31,519 bases of DNA from a virus, in the IMG/VR virus record IMGVR_UViG_3300027710_000090, positions 1-31,519 of that record; one strand, given 5' to 3'. Below are positions 1 to 6,510 of the stretch, one piece after another (positions within the stretch are counted from its first letter, which is position 1; each line of letters starts with the position of its first letter). The notes below the pieces were generated by a model. It was not told the DNA's origin and did no database searches. It saw nothing but the letters and a program-made list of their open reading frames with translations. Both the position numbers and the translations under genes were made by a program.

Positions 1-108
1 ATAACTGATTACCCTGTAAGTGTTGCCCTCCCAGTATCCCTTTAGGCTGTTGCCTGTAAAGGGTTGGCGGTTGGCTAACTTGGTTTCAATAGTCTTGTAG
101 CTGTCCAC
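1..108 (-). CDS. Small phage protein of unknown function, partial (runs off the left edge)
   Basis: A minus-strand frame opens with GTG at 108 and reads 36 codons to the window edge without a stop. An AAGGAGA Shine-Dalgarno sequence (minus strand, about 113-120) sits at normal distance from this GTG and decides the start. The visible N-terminus begins VDSYKTIETKLANR and continues with PFTGNSLKGYW. The pattern 'xxLANRxPFxGNS' followed by a short beta-like stretch resembles small uncharacterised actinophage proteins I recall, but I can give no function. It is the last visible gene of the minus-strand run that starts at 733, and it is separated from the previous gene by a 94-nt structured gap. 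Confidence 0.6.
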   Translation of the reverse strand, partial: MDSYKTIETKLANRQPFTGNSLKGYWEGNTYRVISY

Positions 109-127
109 TGTATCTCCTTTGTTATGG

Positions 128-196
128 TTAGGCGGTTGCCTAAGCCGTCCCGTGTTGGGTCTCGCTCCCAAGTGTTAGCCGTTAGCTAATCACGGG
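128..196 (-). other. Structured RNA candidate: three-way junction plus hairpin between two minus-strand genes
   Basis: The gap between the genes at 203-352 and 1-108 is filled with perfect complementarities. CCCGTG (149-154) pairs with CACGGG (191-196) and encloses two helices: TTGGG (155-159) with CCCAA (167-171), a 5-bp stem with a 7-nt loop, and TTAGC (175-179) with GCTAA (185-189), a 5-bp stem with a 5-nt loop. Beside it TTAGGC (128-133) pairs with GCCTAA (138-143) around a 4-nt loop, just upstream of the Shine-Dalgarno sequence of the partial gene. I do not recognise a known riboswitch or tRNA; the T-arm a tRNA would need is absent. The minus orientation is inferred from the flanking genes. 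Confidence 0.5.
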
Positions 197-202
197 TTGG
201 GG

Positions 203-352
203 TTAGATTAGTTGCCCCGTTGGTGATTCTATTCCCAATACCTCGCCACGGGTTGCCCAATTCCAGCGTGCCGTTAGTGCCTCTTGCTCTGTTGCGAATT
301 GTCCACAATAGCGCCGTTCACCTGTTGATAGTTGCCAGTAAAGCCTAAACAT
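203..352 (-). CDS. Small hypothetical phage protein (49 aa)
   Basis: Minus-strand ATG at 352, stop TAA at 205-203, preceded by AAGGAGAG at good spacing. The product begins MFRLYWQLSTGERRYCGQF and continues with an EALTARW stretch. The N-terminal half looks like a compact beta sheet with many aromatics, followed by an amphipathic helix, as in many tiny early proteins of actinophages. No catalytic motif is visible. It belongs to the minus-strand run read from the promoter near 777-804. Coding status rests on the clear ribosome-binding site and on the tight tiling with the neighbouring minus-strand frames. Function unknown. Confidence 0.65.
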   Translation of the reverse strand: MFRLYWQLSTGERRYCGQFATEQEALTARWNWATRGEVLGIESPTGQLI

Positions 353-410
353 TACTCTCCTTAGTTAGTTGGTTGGTTGGGCAGTTTAGAGAGTTGCCCA
401 GCTCTTGTTT

Positions 411-590
411 TTAGTTGCCTCGGTAGTAACTTATCGTTAGCTCGTCCCGTTGCTCGTCAATTACTCGTTCAGCGTATCGGTCAGCTTCACGCTCACAGCA
501 CTCGTCACAGCAACCGCCTTCCGCTTCCCAGTCTTGCGTGTTGCTTTTGGTTAGTGTTGCTTCGCATAGCCAGCAGTCCCAGCCTAGCAT
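411..590 (-). CDS. Small cysteine-rich, probably zinc-binding protein (59 aa)
   Basis: Minus-strand ATG at 590 overlaps the TAA of the preceding gene by one base (TAATG), a typical translational-coupling junction. The protein has CWLC at residues 6-9 and CCDECC at 27-32, so six cysteines are spaced like a zinc ribbon or zinc knuckle, followed by a charged helix (EREADRYAERVIDEQRDE) and a short tail ending YYRGN. Such small zinc-binding proteins are common in early regions of actinophages and often bind nucleic acid or host proteins, but the specific role here is unknown. The paired cysteines and the coupled start are what support it being a real gene. Confidence 0.7.
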   Translation of the reverse strand: MLGWDCWLCEATLTKSNTQDWEAEGGCCDECCEREADRYAERVIDEQRDELTISYYRGN

Positions 591-733
591 TAGTTGCCCT
601 CGCCGTATGGCTCAAACTCGATAACCTCGACACTATCGCCGAATACTGACCGAATTACTTCGTTGATGTTGAACCGCTCGTCTAGGTTAGCTTGCTCAGT
701 TCGCAAGTCTAGAATCTCGAACACTTCGTCCAT
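590..733 (-). CDS. Small acidic hypothetical protein, first gene of the minus-strand run (47 aa)
   Basis: Minus-strand ATG at 733 is preceded by GGAAGG (746-741) at a 7-nt spacing, and the frame ends at TAA 592-590, overlapping the next start. The product begins MDEVFEILDLRTEQANLDER and ends EFEPYGEGN. It is strongly acidic and probably helical in its first half. As the first gene after the promoter at 777-804 it should be the most highly expressed of this run. No family recognised. The ribosome-binding site, the promoter and the coupled downstream start together make a good case for a real gene. Confidence 0.7.
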   Translation of the reverse strand: MDEVFEILDLRTEQANLDERFNINEVIRSVFGDSVEVIEFEPYGEGN

Positions 734-749
734 TTTGATACCTTCCTAA

Positions 750-787
750 TCTGCTAGACATTTTCTAGCTAAGTAAAATCTAGCAGA
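750..787. promoter_or_regulatory. Inverted-repeat operator candidate over the leftward promoter
   Basis: TCTGCTAGA (750-758) and TCTAGCAGA (779-787) form a perfect 9-bp inverted repeat separated by 20 nt. The right half-site overlaps the -10 box of the leftward promoter and the left half-site lies in the initially transcribed region, just upstream of the first minus-strand Shine-Dalgarno sequence. This is where a phage repressor would block transcription. The same repeat could form an RNA hairpin in the leader. No repressor gene is in the window, so the binding protein is unknown. Confidence 0.55.
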
Positions 788-804
788 CTTGCTAACCCTG
801 TCAA
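777..804 (-). promoter_or_regulatory. Leftward promoter: TTGACA, 16 bp, extended -10 TGC-TAGATT
   Basis: On the minus strand a perfect TTGACA (804-799) is followed after 16 bp by TAGATT (782-777), with TGC directly before it as an extended -10. The predicted start near 770 leaves a leader of about 37 nt before the ATG at 733. It is the only site in the window where I see a consensus -35 box. It drives the minus-strand small-gene run and is divergent to the plus-strand start at 958. Confidence 0.65.
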
Positions 805-942
805 GACCAAAAACGCAACCTAGACGTACCAAACAAATCATTTTATTAGCCAGTTTACAGGGGATTCCCCCGCGGCACACCCGTATCCACTTCAGCGCCT
901 TTTCCAATCTTTTCAGCAACTGTAGCCACAATTATTACTATA

Positions 943-951
943 TGCTAAGAT
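943..951 (+). promoter_or_regulatory. Extended -10 promoter placing transcription start on the ATG at 958
   Basis: TGC-TAAGAT (943-951) ends exactly 6 nt before the ATG at 958, so a start 7 nt after the box would coincide with the A of the ATG. No Shine-Dalgarno sequence is present in this gap, which fits a leaderless mRNA. No convincing -35 box is visible. Confidence 0.5.
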
Positions 952-957
952 AGCACT

Positions 958-1191
958 ATGTCAGAATTAATCGTAAACATAGAAGGCTACGGGGACTACA
1001 CCCTAAGCCTAGATTTGCACGACCCAGGGGAGACCGAGGTGTGGTCAGCTACCTTTGCCGAACGCACACTTGGGGACGAGTGGACGGTGTTCTTTGAGAT
1101 GGAGGAAGGTGACTACGAGGTCTGGGACCTGATTGACGTAGCCATTGAAACCTATCGAGACGAATACACACCCAACGAAAACCAAGACTAA
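958..1191 (+). CDS. Acidic hypothetical protein (77 aa), first gene of the plus-strand region
   Basis: ATG at 958, stop at 1191. The protein begins MSELIVNIEGYGDYTLSLD and is very rich in Asp and Glu, with several tryptophans and alternating hydrophobic residues that suggest a small beta sheet followed by a helix near IDVAIETY. There is no Shine-Dalgarno sequence; a TAAGAT box lies 6 nt before the ATG, so translation may be leaderless. It is the first gene before the terminase block. Acidic small proteins at this position sometimes mimic DNA or bind host enzymes, but nothing here shows that. No family recognised. Confidence 0.7.
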   Translation: MSELIVNIEGYGDYTLSLDLHDPGETEVWSATFAERTLGDEWTVFFEMEEGDYEVWDLIDVAIETYRDEYTPNENQD

Positions 1192-1229
1192 AAAAAATTT
1201 CTGCATATTTTTAAAACTTAAGGAGCAAT

Positions 1230-1433
1230 ATGTCTAGAGGATTGACCGACCCGATTCCAGAACCAGAAGAGCAAAAGCCCAATGAGGTTGAAGCTGTGAT
1301 TCGGGATATCATCTTGGGGCAAAATAAACTCCATGACCGCCTTGTGCAGTTAGAGAAACAGATTGACCATCTGGTTGATAGCTGGCAAGCTGTGCCAAAA
1401 CCACCAAAGAAAAAATGGCGTAAGGGACTCTAA
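1230..1433 (+). CDS. Small hypothetical protein with coiled-coil helix and basic tail (67 aa)
   Basis: ATG at 1230 is preceded by AAGGAG at good spacing. The protein has a Pro/Glu-rich N-terminus (about residues 6-18), a long amphipathic helix with heptad-like leucine and isoleucine spacing (about 22-50, including DRLVQLEKQIDHLV) and a strongly basic end (PPKKKWRKGL). The stop TAA shares its last base with the ATG of the terminase small subunit, so the two are probably translationally coupled. A helical oligomer with a DNA-binding tail would fit a packaging-related partner, but this is inference from position and composition only. Confidence 0.7.
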   Translation: MSRGLTDPIPEPEEQKPNEVEAVIRDIILGQNKLHDRLVQLEKQIDHLVDSWQAVPKPPKKKWRKGL

Positions 1434-1936
1434 TGGGAAAAGAAGTTTCAGTACTAGATGAGATGCTGATTAAAGCTGCAGCAGGTGGCAAGTCGGGCAC
1501 GGAAATGGAAAAGCTAACTGGCATACCTGCAGCTCAAGCTGTGCTACACGTAAAGCAGTTACTTTCAACCCGTGACATCTGGACTGAACACGAACAGCGT
1601 CAGCTACTACTTGCAGAGATGCACGAACTAAAAGAATCCTTAGCACCACACGCAATCCAAGCTGGTGACCCAGAATCAGCTAGGCTACTACTTAAGACTC
1701 TAGAAATAATCGGCAAGCGTCTGGATGGGCAACAGCAGGTGCTGGATGAGAATATGATTAAGCTAAGCCACTTCCAAGAACGAGTTCTACTTCGAGCAAT
1801 GGATACCGCACTAAACTTTGCCAAAGAACAGCTTGCAGAAAAATATCCAAACATAACAAGAAGCGAACTAGAGGAATTAGTTGCCGATGGTTTACAAAAA
1901 GCAAAGTATGAGATAGAAGATAATGAGCCTGTCTGA
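1433..1936 (+). CDS. Terminase small subunit (probable)
   Basis: A 167-residue protein directly upstream of the large terminase subunit, about the usual length for a small terminase. Residues 1-45 can fold as a helix-turn-helix (the segment GTEMEKLTGIPAAQAVLHV reads as a recognition motif), and residues 55-150 are almost continuous helix, as in the oligomerisation region of the ring-forming small subunits that recognise the pac or cos site. The assignment rests on size, predicted architecture and position; there is no single diagnostic motif. The start ATG overlaps the previous stop by one base. The end overlaps the next gene by 14 bases. Confidence 0.7.
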   Translation: MGKEVSVLDEMLIKAAAGGKSGTEMEKLTGIPAAQAVLHVKQLLSTRDIWTEHEQRQLLLAEMHELKESLAPHAIQAGDPESARLLLKTLEIIGKRLDGQQQVLDENMIKLSHFQERVLLRAMDTALNFAKEQLAEKYPNITRSELEELVADGLQKAKYEIEDNEPV

Positions 1937-2144
1937 AGTCTGTAGCTGTGGGGCTTCTTTCACGGCAGAGCGTAGTGATGAACTAAAACTACTAAACTCT
2001 TGGCGTACCTCTCATAAGTGCTCCACGCCTAAGCATGGTGACTTGGCAATTGTAGACATGGCTAGAAGCGACATAGCACCTGACCTTACTGAGCCAGAGT
2101 TGCACATTGGATTTAGAAGACTAGAGCCAGACGAAGATGATTGA
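1923..2144 (+). CDS. Small putative zinc-binding protein between the terminase subunits (73 aa)
   Basis: ATG at 1923 lies inside the end of the small terminase gene, and the frame ends inside the start of the large terminase (8-base overlap), so it is packed into the packaging operon. Residues 7-9 are CSC, followed about 22 residues later by a HKC motif (residues 31-33), a spacing compatible with one zinc site of type CxC...HxC; the remainder is acidic. Tiny proteins with this 'CxCGxxF' start occur in actinophage genomes, and their function is not known to me. It could act with terminase, but position is the only evidence. Confidence 0.65.
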   Translation: MSLSEVCSCGASFTAERSDELKLLNSWRTSHKCSTPKHGDLAIVDMARSDIAPDLTEPELHIGFRRLEPDEDD

Positions 2145-3648
2145 TAACGTTATTGACGGTGTTATCGCTGACCTACGCAAGCGTAGCAAAAACTCAGTTT
2201 ACCTAACAGACCCAGAAGCTTGGGCTTCGGACGTACTGGGTAAAAGCCTGTGGTCTAAACAGCAGGCAATTGCAAAAAGCGTAGTTGAGAACACTCACAC
2301 CGCTGTAGTAAGCTGTAACGGTGCAGGTAAGTCTGCGCTAGCAGGAATACTGGGAGCTTGGTGGGTTGCAGTTCACGACCCGTACGAAGTTGCTTTGATT
2401 TGTTCCGCACCTACCTATCCACAGATTGCACGTGTTTTATTTCGTGAACTAAAAGACAATCACAAGATTGCAGCGGAGCGTGGCTTCTCACTTCCTGGGC
2501 ACATCAACCAGTCAGAAGAATGGAAGCTTGAAGATAATTACGGCACCCTGATTGGCTTTGGTCGTAGGCCTGCTGATACTGACATCGTGTCTGCGTTCCA
2601 GGGTATCCACCGTAGATTCGTGTTTGTAATTTTGGATGAGGCTGGTGGTATCCCGCTTGATTTGTACACCGCTACCGAAGCTGTTACCAACACCGCAGAT
2701 GCTAGAGTACTTGCAATTGGAAACCCTGACCGCCGAGGCACAGAGTTTCACCGCATCTTCCGTGAGGACCCGACTTGGAATAAGATTTCTATTTCAGCGT
2801 ATGACACACCTAACTTTACATCAGAGGTTGTGCCAGAAACTTTAAAGCCTTTGCTAATTCAAAAAGAGTGGGTGGAGAAGCAGAAGATTTCCTGGGGAGA
2901 AGAATCTGCTAGATTCAAATCTAAGGTGCTTGGCGAGTTCCCAGATGAAGCTGACAACACATTCTTTTCTCAAAGCACTATTGACAAAGCAATTGACACT
3001 GAGATTGTAGATGACAATGAGAACACAGCTGTTCTCGGCGTTGACCTTGCACGTTTCGGTGAAGATGAGTCTGTTGTGTACATAAACCGTGGTGGTAGAT
3101 GTCGCAAGCTAGAAACCTGGTCTAAAGCCACAGCCGTAGAGTCTGCTAACAGGGTTCACAGGATGGCACTTGAGCATGGAGTATCAGAGGTTCGAGTGGA
3201 CGCTGCAGGTTTGGGTGGCCCAGTTGTGGATATGCTGGCTAACCTAGCAGGCGAGAAGTACATTGTTATTTCTATGCTGGGTTCTGCAGCTAGCCCAGAC
3301 AGGATGCGCTGGCTAAACGCCCGTGCCCACATCTACGATACCCTTAGAGAAGCTATGTCTGATGGTAGGCTAGATTTAGACCCAGACGATAAGAGCCTGC
3401 TAGATGAAATGCTTATGATTCAATATAAGTTTACATCTAAGGGTGCAATACAGATTGAATCTAAAGATGACATGCGTTCTCGTGGCGTTAGCTCCCCTGA
3501 CAGCCTGGATGCACTGACATATGCTGCAGCAGACCTATCTCACATAGTAAATGGCAGCTATAAAGATAAGAAAGCTGGCGATTTAATCAGCTACGACTAC
3601 AACATATTGGACTCTCAATACCCTTTCTATAAAGACTGGGTATGGTAA
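2137..3648 (+). CDS. terL: Terminase large subunit (packaging ATPase and nuclease)
   Basis: A 503-residue protein with the full two-domain layout of the phage DNA-packaging motor. Walker A is SCNGAGKSA (residues 59-67, Lys65). Walker B is VFVILDEAGG with Asp167/Glu168. The C-terminal RNase H-like nuclease has its first acidic residue in GVDLAR (about Asp303), a second in VRVDAAG (about Asp355) and a third in DSLDALTYA (about Asp455-458). The motor docks on the portal, pumps DNA into the prohead and cuts the concatemer. It sits between the small terminase and portal genes, as expected. No sign of truncation, and the length matches the family. Confidence 0.95.
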   Translation: MIDNVIDGVIADLRKRSKNSVYLTDPEAWASDVLGKSLWSKQQAIAKSVVENTHTAVVSCNGAGKSALAGILGAWWVAVHDPYEVALICSAPTYPQIARVLFRELKDNHKIAAERGFSLPGHINQSEEWKLEDNYGTLIGFGRRPADTDIVSAFQGIHRRFVFVILDEAGGIPLDLYTATEAVTNTADARVLAIGNPDRRGTEFHRIFREDPTWNKISISAYDTPNFTSEVVPETLKPLLIQKEWVEKQKISWGEESARFKSKVLGEFPDEADNTFFSQSTIDKAIDTEIVDDNENTAVLGVDLARFGEDESVVYINRGGRCRKLETWSKATAVESANRVHRMALEHGVSEVRVDAAGLGGPVVDMLANLAGEKYIVISMLGSAASPDRMRWLNARAHIYDTLREAMSDGRLDLDPDDKSLLDEMLMIQYKFTSKGAIQIESKDDMRSRGVSSPDSLDALTYAAADLSHIVNGSYKDKKAGDLISYDYNILDSQYPFYKDWVW

Positions 3649-3657
3649 ACTATACCT

Positions 3658-3663
3658 TATAAT
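3658..3663 (+). promoter_or_regulatory. -10 box before the portal gene
   Basis: TATAAT followed by AG (TATAATAG, the form repeated in several gaps) lies 10 nt after the terminase stop. A start near 3670 would give a leader of about 23 nt carrying the AGGA Shine-Dalgarno sequence at 3681-3684. No TG extension is present here and no -35 box is evident. Confidence 0.45.
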
Positions 3664-3692
3664 AGTTTTTATATAACTTTAGGATGTTTTTA

Positions 3693-5105
3693 ATGGACTT
3701 TACCAAACTTTCAGAACAGTTTAACGCAACTTTAGCAGAGAATGAATTGCTTCGTGAGAGCTATACTTCCATGGCTCAGGCAGTGCTTGCCTTCGATGAA
3801 GCAGGCTGGAACCCATCTGGTGCAGTAACCGAAACAGGATTTACGCTAACTCAGATAAAAGATATCTCCAAGAAGGCAAGACAAACAGCAGAAGGTAACC
3901 CGCTGCTAAAGCGTGGCTCTGCACTTCGCACTTCCTACATCTTTGGTCGTGGCATTAACTTTAATGAACAGCCACCAAGAGTTAAAAGACTTATGGAGCT
4001 ACAGCAGAACCAAGATGTTCTATTCTCCCCAGAAGCTCAGGTAATTAACGAGCGTAGCCACTTCACAGATGGACAGTTCTTTGTTCTTGGAAACATAAGC
4101 ACTAAAGCTTTTCAGCGTATTCCCTTCACTCAGGTCTCTGCTGTAGTTACAAACCCAGATGACGATGAAGACATTTGGTACTACCGCAGGACTTGGACAC
4201 GTAAAGCATCGAACCTAGTTGGTTCTGGTGGTTCAGATGAGCTACTAAACGTTTGGTATCCAGCTGACACTTACAACCCAGCCAACGGAAGATACGTTGC
4301 AAGAATTGAAAACCAGCCAGTTGACACAACTTTCAGAATGTTTGCATCCCGTGTAAACCGTAGAGCTGGTTCTATCTGGGGTATTCCAGATGCTTTCCCA
4401 GCTTTACCTTGGGCACACGCATACAACGAGTATCTAAAAGATGGCTCACGTATGCTCAAGGCACTGGCTATGTTTGCTTGGCAACTAAAGAGCAAGACAC
4501 GTGCTGGTGCAACTAACGCAGCTGCAGCTATTGCAACACCTGCAACTTCTGCTTCTACCGCAGTTGTTGGAAACGACATGGAGCTATCAAGCTTACCTCG
4601 TGCAAACTCAATTGACCTAAGCGATGGTAGACCACTTGGTTCTATGGTTGCGAGCGCATTAGAAGTTTCAGTTGTAGCTTTGCTTTCAGACCCAGGAACT
4701 TCTGGTGCCTATGGAACTGCACAGACTTTAGATATTCCAACCATTAAAGCAATGGAAGCTAGACAGCACGTCTGGACCATGTTCTACAAGAGAGTTATGG
4801 ACTTCCTTGGTTCTAGAGATGTAGAGATTAACTGGCCTAAGATTGAAACCGAATCAAGCCAGAGAATGATGCAGGCCCTAGCTTTGGCTAGAGAGACTAA
4901 TGCTATCTGGGATGACGAATACCGTGAAGCTGTCATCGAAACCCTTGACATTCCAAGGCTACACGCAGGCTTACCTCCAGTTGCTGGAGACCAAGCACAA
5001 GACGCTGGTTCTGCAATTCCATCTCAGGGTAACACTGGAGCAGTTGGTTCTTTGCAAGACAACGCAAATGATTTGAGAGACGCAGACGCAGCTCCCTTAG
5101 CATAG
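3693..5105 (+). CDS. Portal protein
   Basis: A 470-residue protein directly after the large terminase and before the protease/scaffold gene, the standard place and size for the dodecameric portal through which DNA enters and leaves the capsid. The sequence has the usual features: an N-terminal helical region, a central beta-rich part around residues 120-215 (including the VTNPDDDEDIWYYRRTW strand pair), a stem region, and a helical crown with a low-complexity Ala/Gln/Asp tail. An upstream in-frame ATG at 3684 is unlikely because AGGA (3681-3684) would overlap it; the ATG at 3693 has correct spacing. No catalytic motif is expected. Assignment is by context and overall pattern. Confidence 0.85.
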   Translation: MDFTKLSEQFNATLAENELLRESYTSMAQAVLAFDEAGWNPSGAVTETGFTLTQIKDISKKARQTAEGNPLLKRGSALRTSYIFGRGINFNEQPPRVKRLMELQQNQDVLFSPEAQVINERSHFTDGQFFVLGNISTKAFQRIPFTQVSAVVTNPDDDEDIWYYRRTWTRKASNLVGSGGSDELLNVWYPADTYNPANGRYVARIENQPVDTTFRMFASRVNRRAGSIWGIPDAFPALPWAHAYNEYLKDGSRMLKALAMFAWQLKSKTRAGATNAAAAIATPATSASTAVVGNDMELSSLPRANSIDLSDGRPLGSMVASALEVSVVALLSDPGTSGAYGTAQTLDIPTIKAMEARQHVWTMFYKRVMDFLGSRDVEINWPKIETESSQRMMQALALARETNAIWDDEYREAVIETLDIPRLHAGLPPVAGDQAQDAGSAIPSQGNTGAVGSLQDNANDLRDADAAPLA

Positions 5106-5114
5106 TTCGTAGTA

Positions 5115-5123
5115 TGCTATAAT
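5115..5123 (+). promoter_or_regulatory. Extended -10 promoter before the protease/scaffold gene
   Basis: TGC-TATAAT (5115-5123) in the gap after the portal gene, followed by AG as at several other sites. The predicted start near 5130 gives a leader of about 27 nt containing GGAG at 5147-5150. This would let the capsid genes be transcribed independently of the terminase-portal mRNA. Confidence 0.6.
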
Positions 5124-5156
5124 AGTATTTGTACGTATAACTATATGGAGAATTTT

Positions 5157-6131
5157 ATGAGCGTTGAGCTAAGAGAAAATCTTGGTCTTACCTTTGAACC
5201 CGCCAAGGGCAATAAATGGAAAGTCAAAGTCATTGAGGCTGGTTGGGGTAGCTCAGGTTATTACCCAGCAGAAATGCTTCGTGAGTATGGACCAAACGTA
5301 TTTAAAAAGGGTACTAAAGTTTTTATGAACCACCCTTCAATCAATGAAGAGAATGACCGTCCTGAAAGAGACGTTGAGAAGCTAGCTGGTAAACTTACCT
5401 CAGATGCTTACTTTACCGAAAACGGACTTGTCGCAGAAATCCAATTTTACTCCCACTACGCTCCTATCATCAAGGAGATGTACGAGGATGTAGGTTTGTC
5501 TATCCGTGCACTTGGCGAAGCCAGTCTTGGAGAAGCAGAGGGTCGTGAAGGACCTATCATCGAAAGCTTAGTAGCCGATGCGCTAACAAGTGTAGATGTT
5601 GTAACCGTAGCTGGAGCTGGAGGGAAATTTATTTCTCTTCTTGAAAGCTACACCAGAAAAGATGCTGGTACCGTTGAGGTAACAGAATCCTTATCGGAAG
5701 GAAATGGAATGTCCATTAGCAAGGAAGAATTTGACGCAGCTATTGCTGACCTCAAAGCAGCCTTCGTTGAGGCAATCTCGCCTGTTATCGAATCAGTTTC
5801 GATTTTGGCGGAAGCAGCTAAGCCTGCTGAGGAAGAAGTTGCAGCTGAAGAGGAAACTCTTGAGCCAGCTATTGACCCAGTAGATGTAGCTACTAAATTC
5901 AACGAGTCAGGCCTACCTAAGCTTGCCCTTCAGCGTGTAGCTGAGGCAATGAAGGCTGGTTCTGAAAAGTCCGTAGATGAACTAATTGAAGACGAGAAAG
6001 CATACGTCACCGCAGTTAGCGAGTCTGTATCAACCCCCGCAGCTGACACCTATGGTGTTATCCACGAGGCATCAAACATCAGCCCAGTTGACGAGCTAGA
6101 CGCAATTGTGTCTCGCATCGCTGGCAAGTAA
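5157..6131 (+). CDS. Capsid maturation protease with fused scaffold-like C-terminus
   Basis: A 324-residue protein immediately upstream of the decoration and capsid genes. Residues 1-165 resemble the actinophage prohead protease family: KVFMNHPS carries the candidate catalytic histidine, VGLSIRALG the candidate nucleophilic serine, and SVDVVTVAGAGG closes the domain. The remainder (about 180-324) is Glu/Ala-rich and helical, as in internal scaffold domains that the protease digests during maturation. GGAG at 5147-5150 is correctly placed for ATG 5157; an in-frame ATG at 5145 lies on top of that sequence and is not preferred. The protease fold (S14, S78 or herpesvirus-like) cannot be decided by eye. 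Confidence 0.8.
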   Translation: MSVELRENLGLTFEPAKGNKWKVKVIEAGWGSSGYYPAEMLREYGPNVFKKGTKVFMNHPSINEENDRPERDVEKLAGKLTSDAYFTENGLVAEIQFYSHYAPIIKEMYEDVGLSIRALGEASLGEAEGREGPIIESLVADALTSVDVVTVAGAGGKFISLLESYTRKDAGTVEVTESLSEGNGMSISKEEFDAAIADLKAAFVEAISPVIESVSILAEAAKPAEEEVAAEEETLEPAIDPVDVATKFNESGLPKLALQRVAEAMKAGSEKSVDELIEDEKAYVTAVSESVSTPAADTYGVIHEASNISPVDELDAIVSRIAGK

Positions 6132-6147
6132 AGTAAGGAATAAGTAA

Positions 6148-6498
6148 ATGGCTCTTAATGAAATTTACAAATATGCCAACGAGCTAGTATTCCCAGTTAA
6201 CACCGCTGTCGTATCTGGCAACGCTGTGAAGGTTGGGGACATTGTTGGTGTTGCACAAAACACAGCAGTAACTGGCGAAGATGGCAACAAGTATGCTACT
6301 CTAAAGCTAGATGGTGCTTTTAAAATTGCATCGAAGTCTGGTGACACATTTACCGTAGGCGCAAAGGCATATGGAGTTGCTAACTCAACCACTGGAGTTA
6401 TTCCAGAGGCCCAGGTTTCCGCAACTAGCGCAAAGCTAATGGGACACGTAGTCGAGGTTCTAACTGGCTTCGTTGTTGTCCGTCTAGCGCAGAACTAA
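6148..6498 (+). CDS. Capsid decoration/stabilisation protein, DUF2190-like
   Basis: A 116-residue, beta-rich protein between the protease/scaffold and the major capsid gene. It begins MALNEIYKYANELVFPV and shows the pattern of DUF2190-type decoration proteins: an early GDIVGVA strand, a central repeated strand region with GDTFTVGAKAYG, and a C-terminal VEVLTGFVVVRLAQ strand. Such proteins bind the outer capsid surface, usually as trimers, and stabilise the expanded head. The gaps to both neighbours are very short (16 and 12 nt), with AAGGA and AAGGATAGG ribosome-binding sites, so it is co-transcribed with the capsid gene. Confidence 0.75.
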   Translation: MALNEIYKYANELVFPVNTAVVSGNAVKVGDIVGVAQNTAVTGEDGNKYATLKLDGAFKIASKSGDTFTVGAKAYGVANSTTGVIPEAQVSATSAKLMGHVVEVLTGFVVVRLAQN

Positions 6499-6510
6499 GG
6501 ATAGGTAAAA

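Larger units (their letters stand above)
22..598. repeat. Nine dispersed copies of GTTGCC (GGCAAC on the minus strand)
   Basis: GTTGCC occurs on the plus strand at 22-27, 49-54, 135-140, 211-216, 252-257, 331-336, 393-398, 414-419 and 593-598. By chance a given hexamer is expected about 0.15 times in 600 bp. The copies fall in all reading frames of the small minus-strand genes and also in their gaps, so repeated Gly-Asn codons do not explain them. On the minus strand the common context is (G)GGCAACT, and genes 411-590 and 590-733 both end in GGCAACTAA. Function unknown. Confidence 0.6.

Noticed and set aside
149-196. tRNA gene in the folded gap at the left end
   Set aside because: One arm has anticodon-like dimensions, but there is no T-arm, no 7-bp acceptor and no CCA-side consensus.
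377-649. Plus-strand 90-codon frame in the left region
   Set aside because: No ribosome-binding site, a low-complexity Leu/Ser/Ala-rich product, and it lies opposite the better supported minus-strand genes at 411-590 and 590-733.
855-929. Minus-strand 24-codon frame starting GTG and reading VATVAEKIGKGAEVDTGV
   Set aside because: The sequence looks protein-like and could be the remnant of a gene, but it has no ribosome-binding site and is too short to support.
746-931. Minus-strand 61-codon frame over the divergent promoter region
   Set aside because: It covers the promoter and operator, has no ribosome-binding site, and its product does not look like a folded protein.
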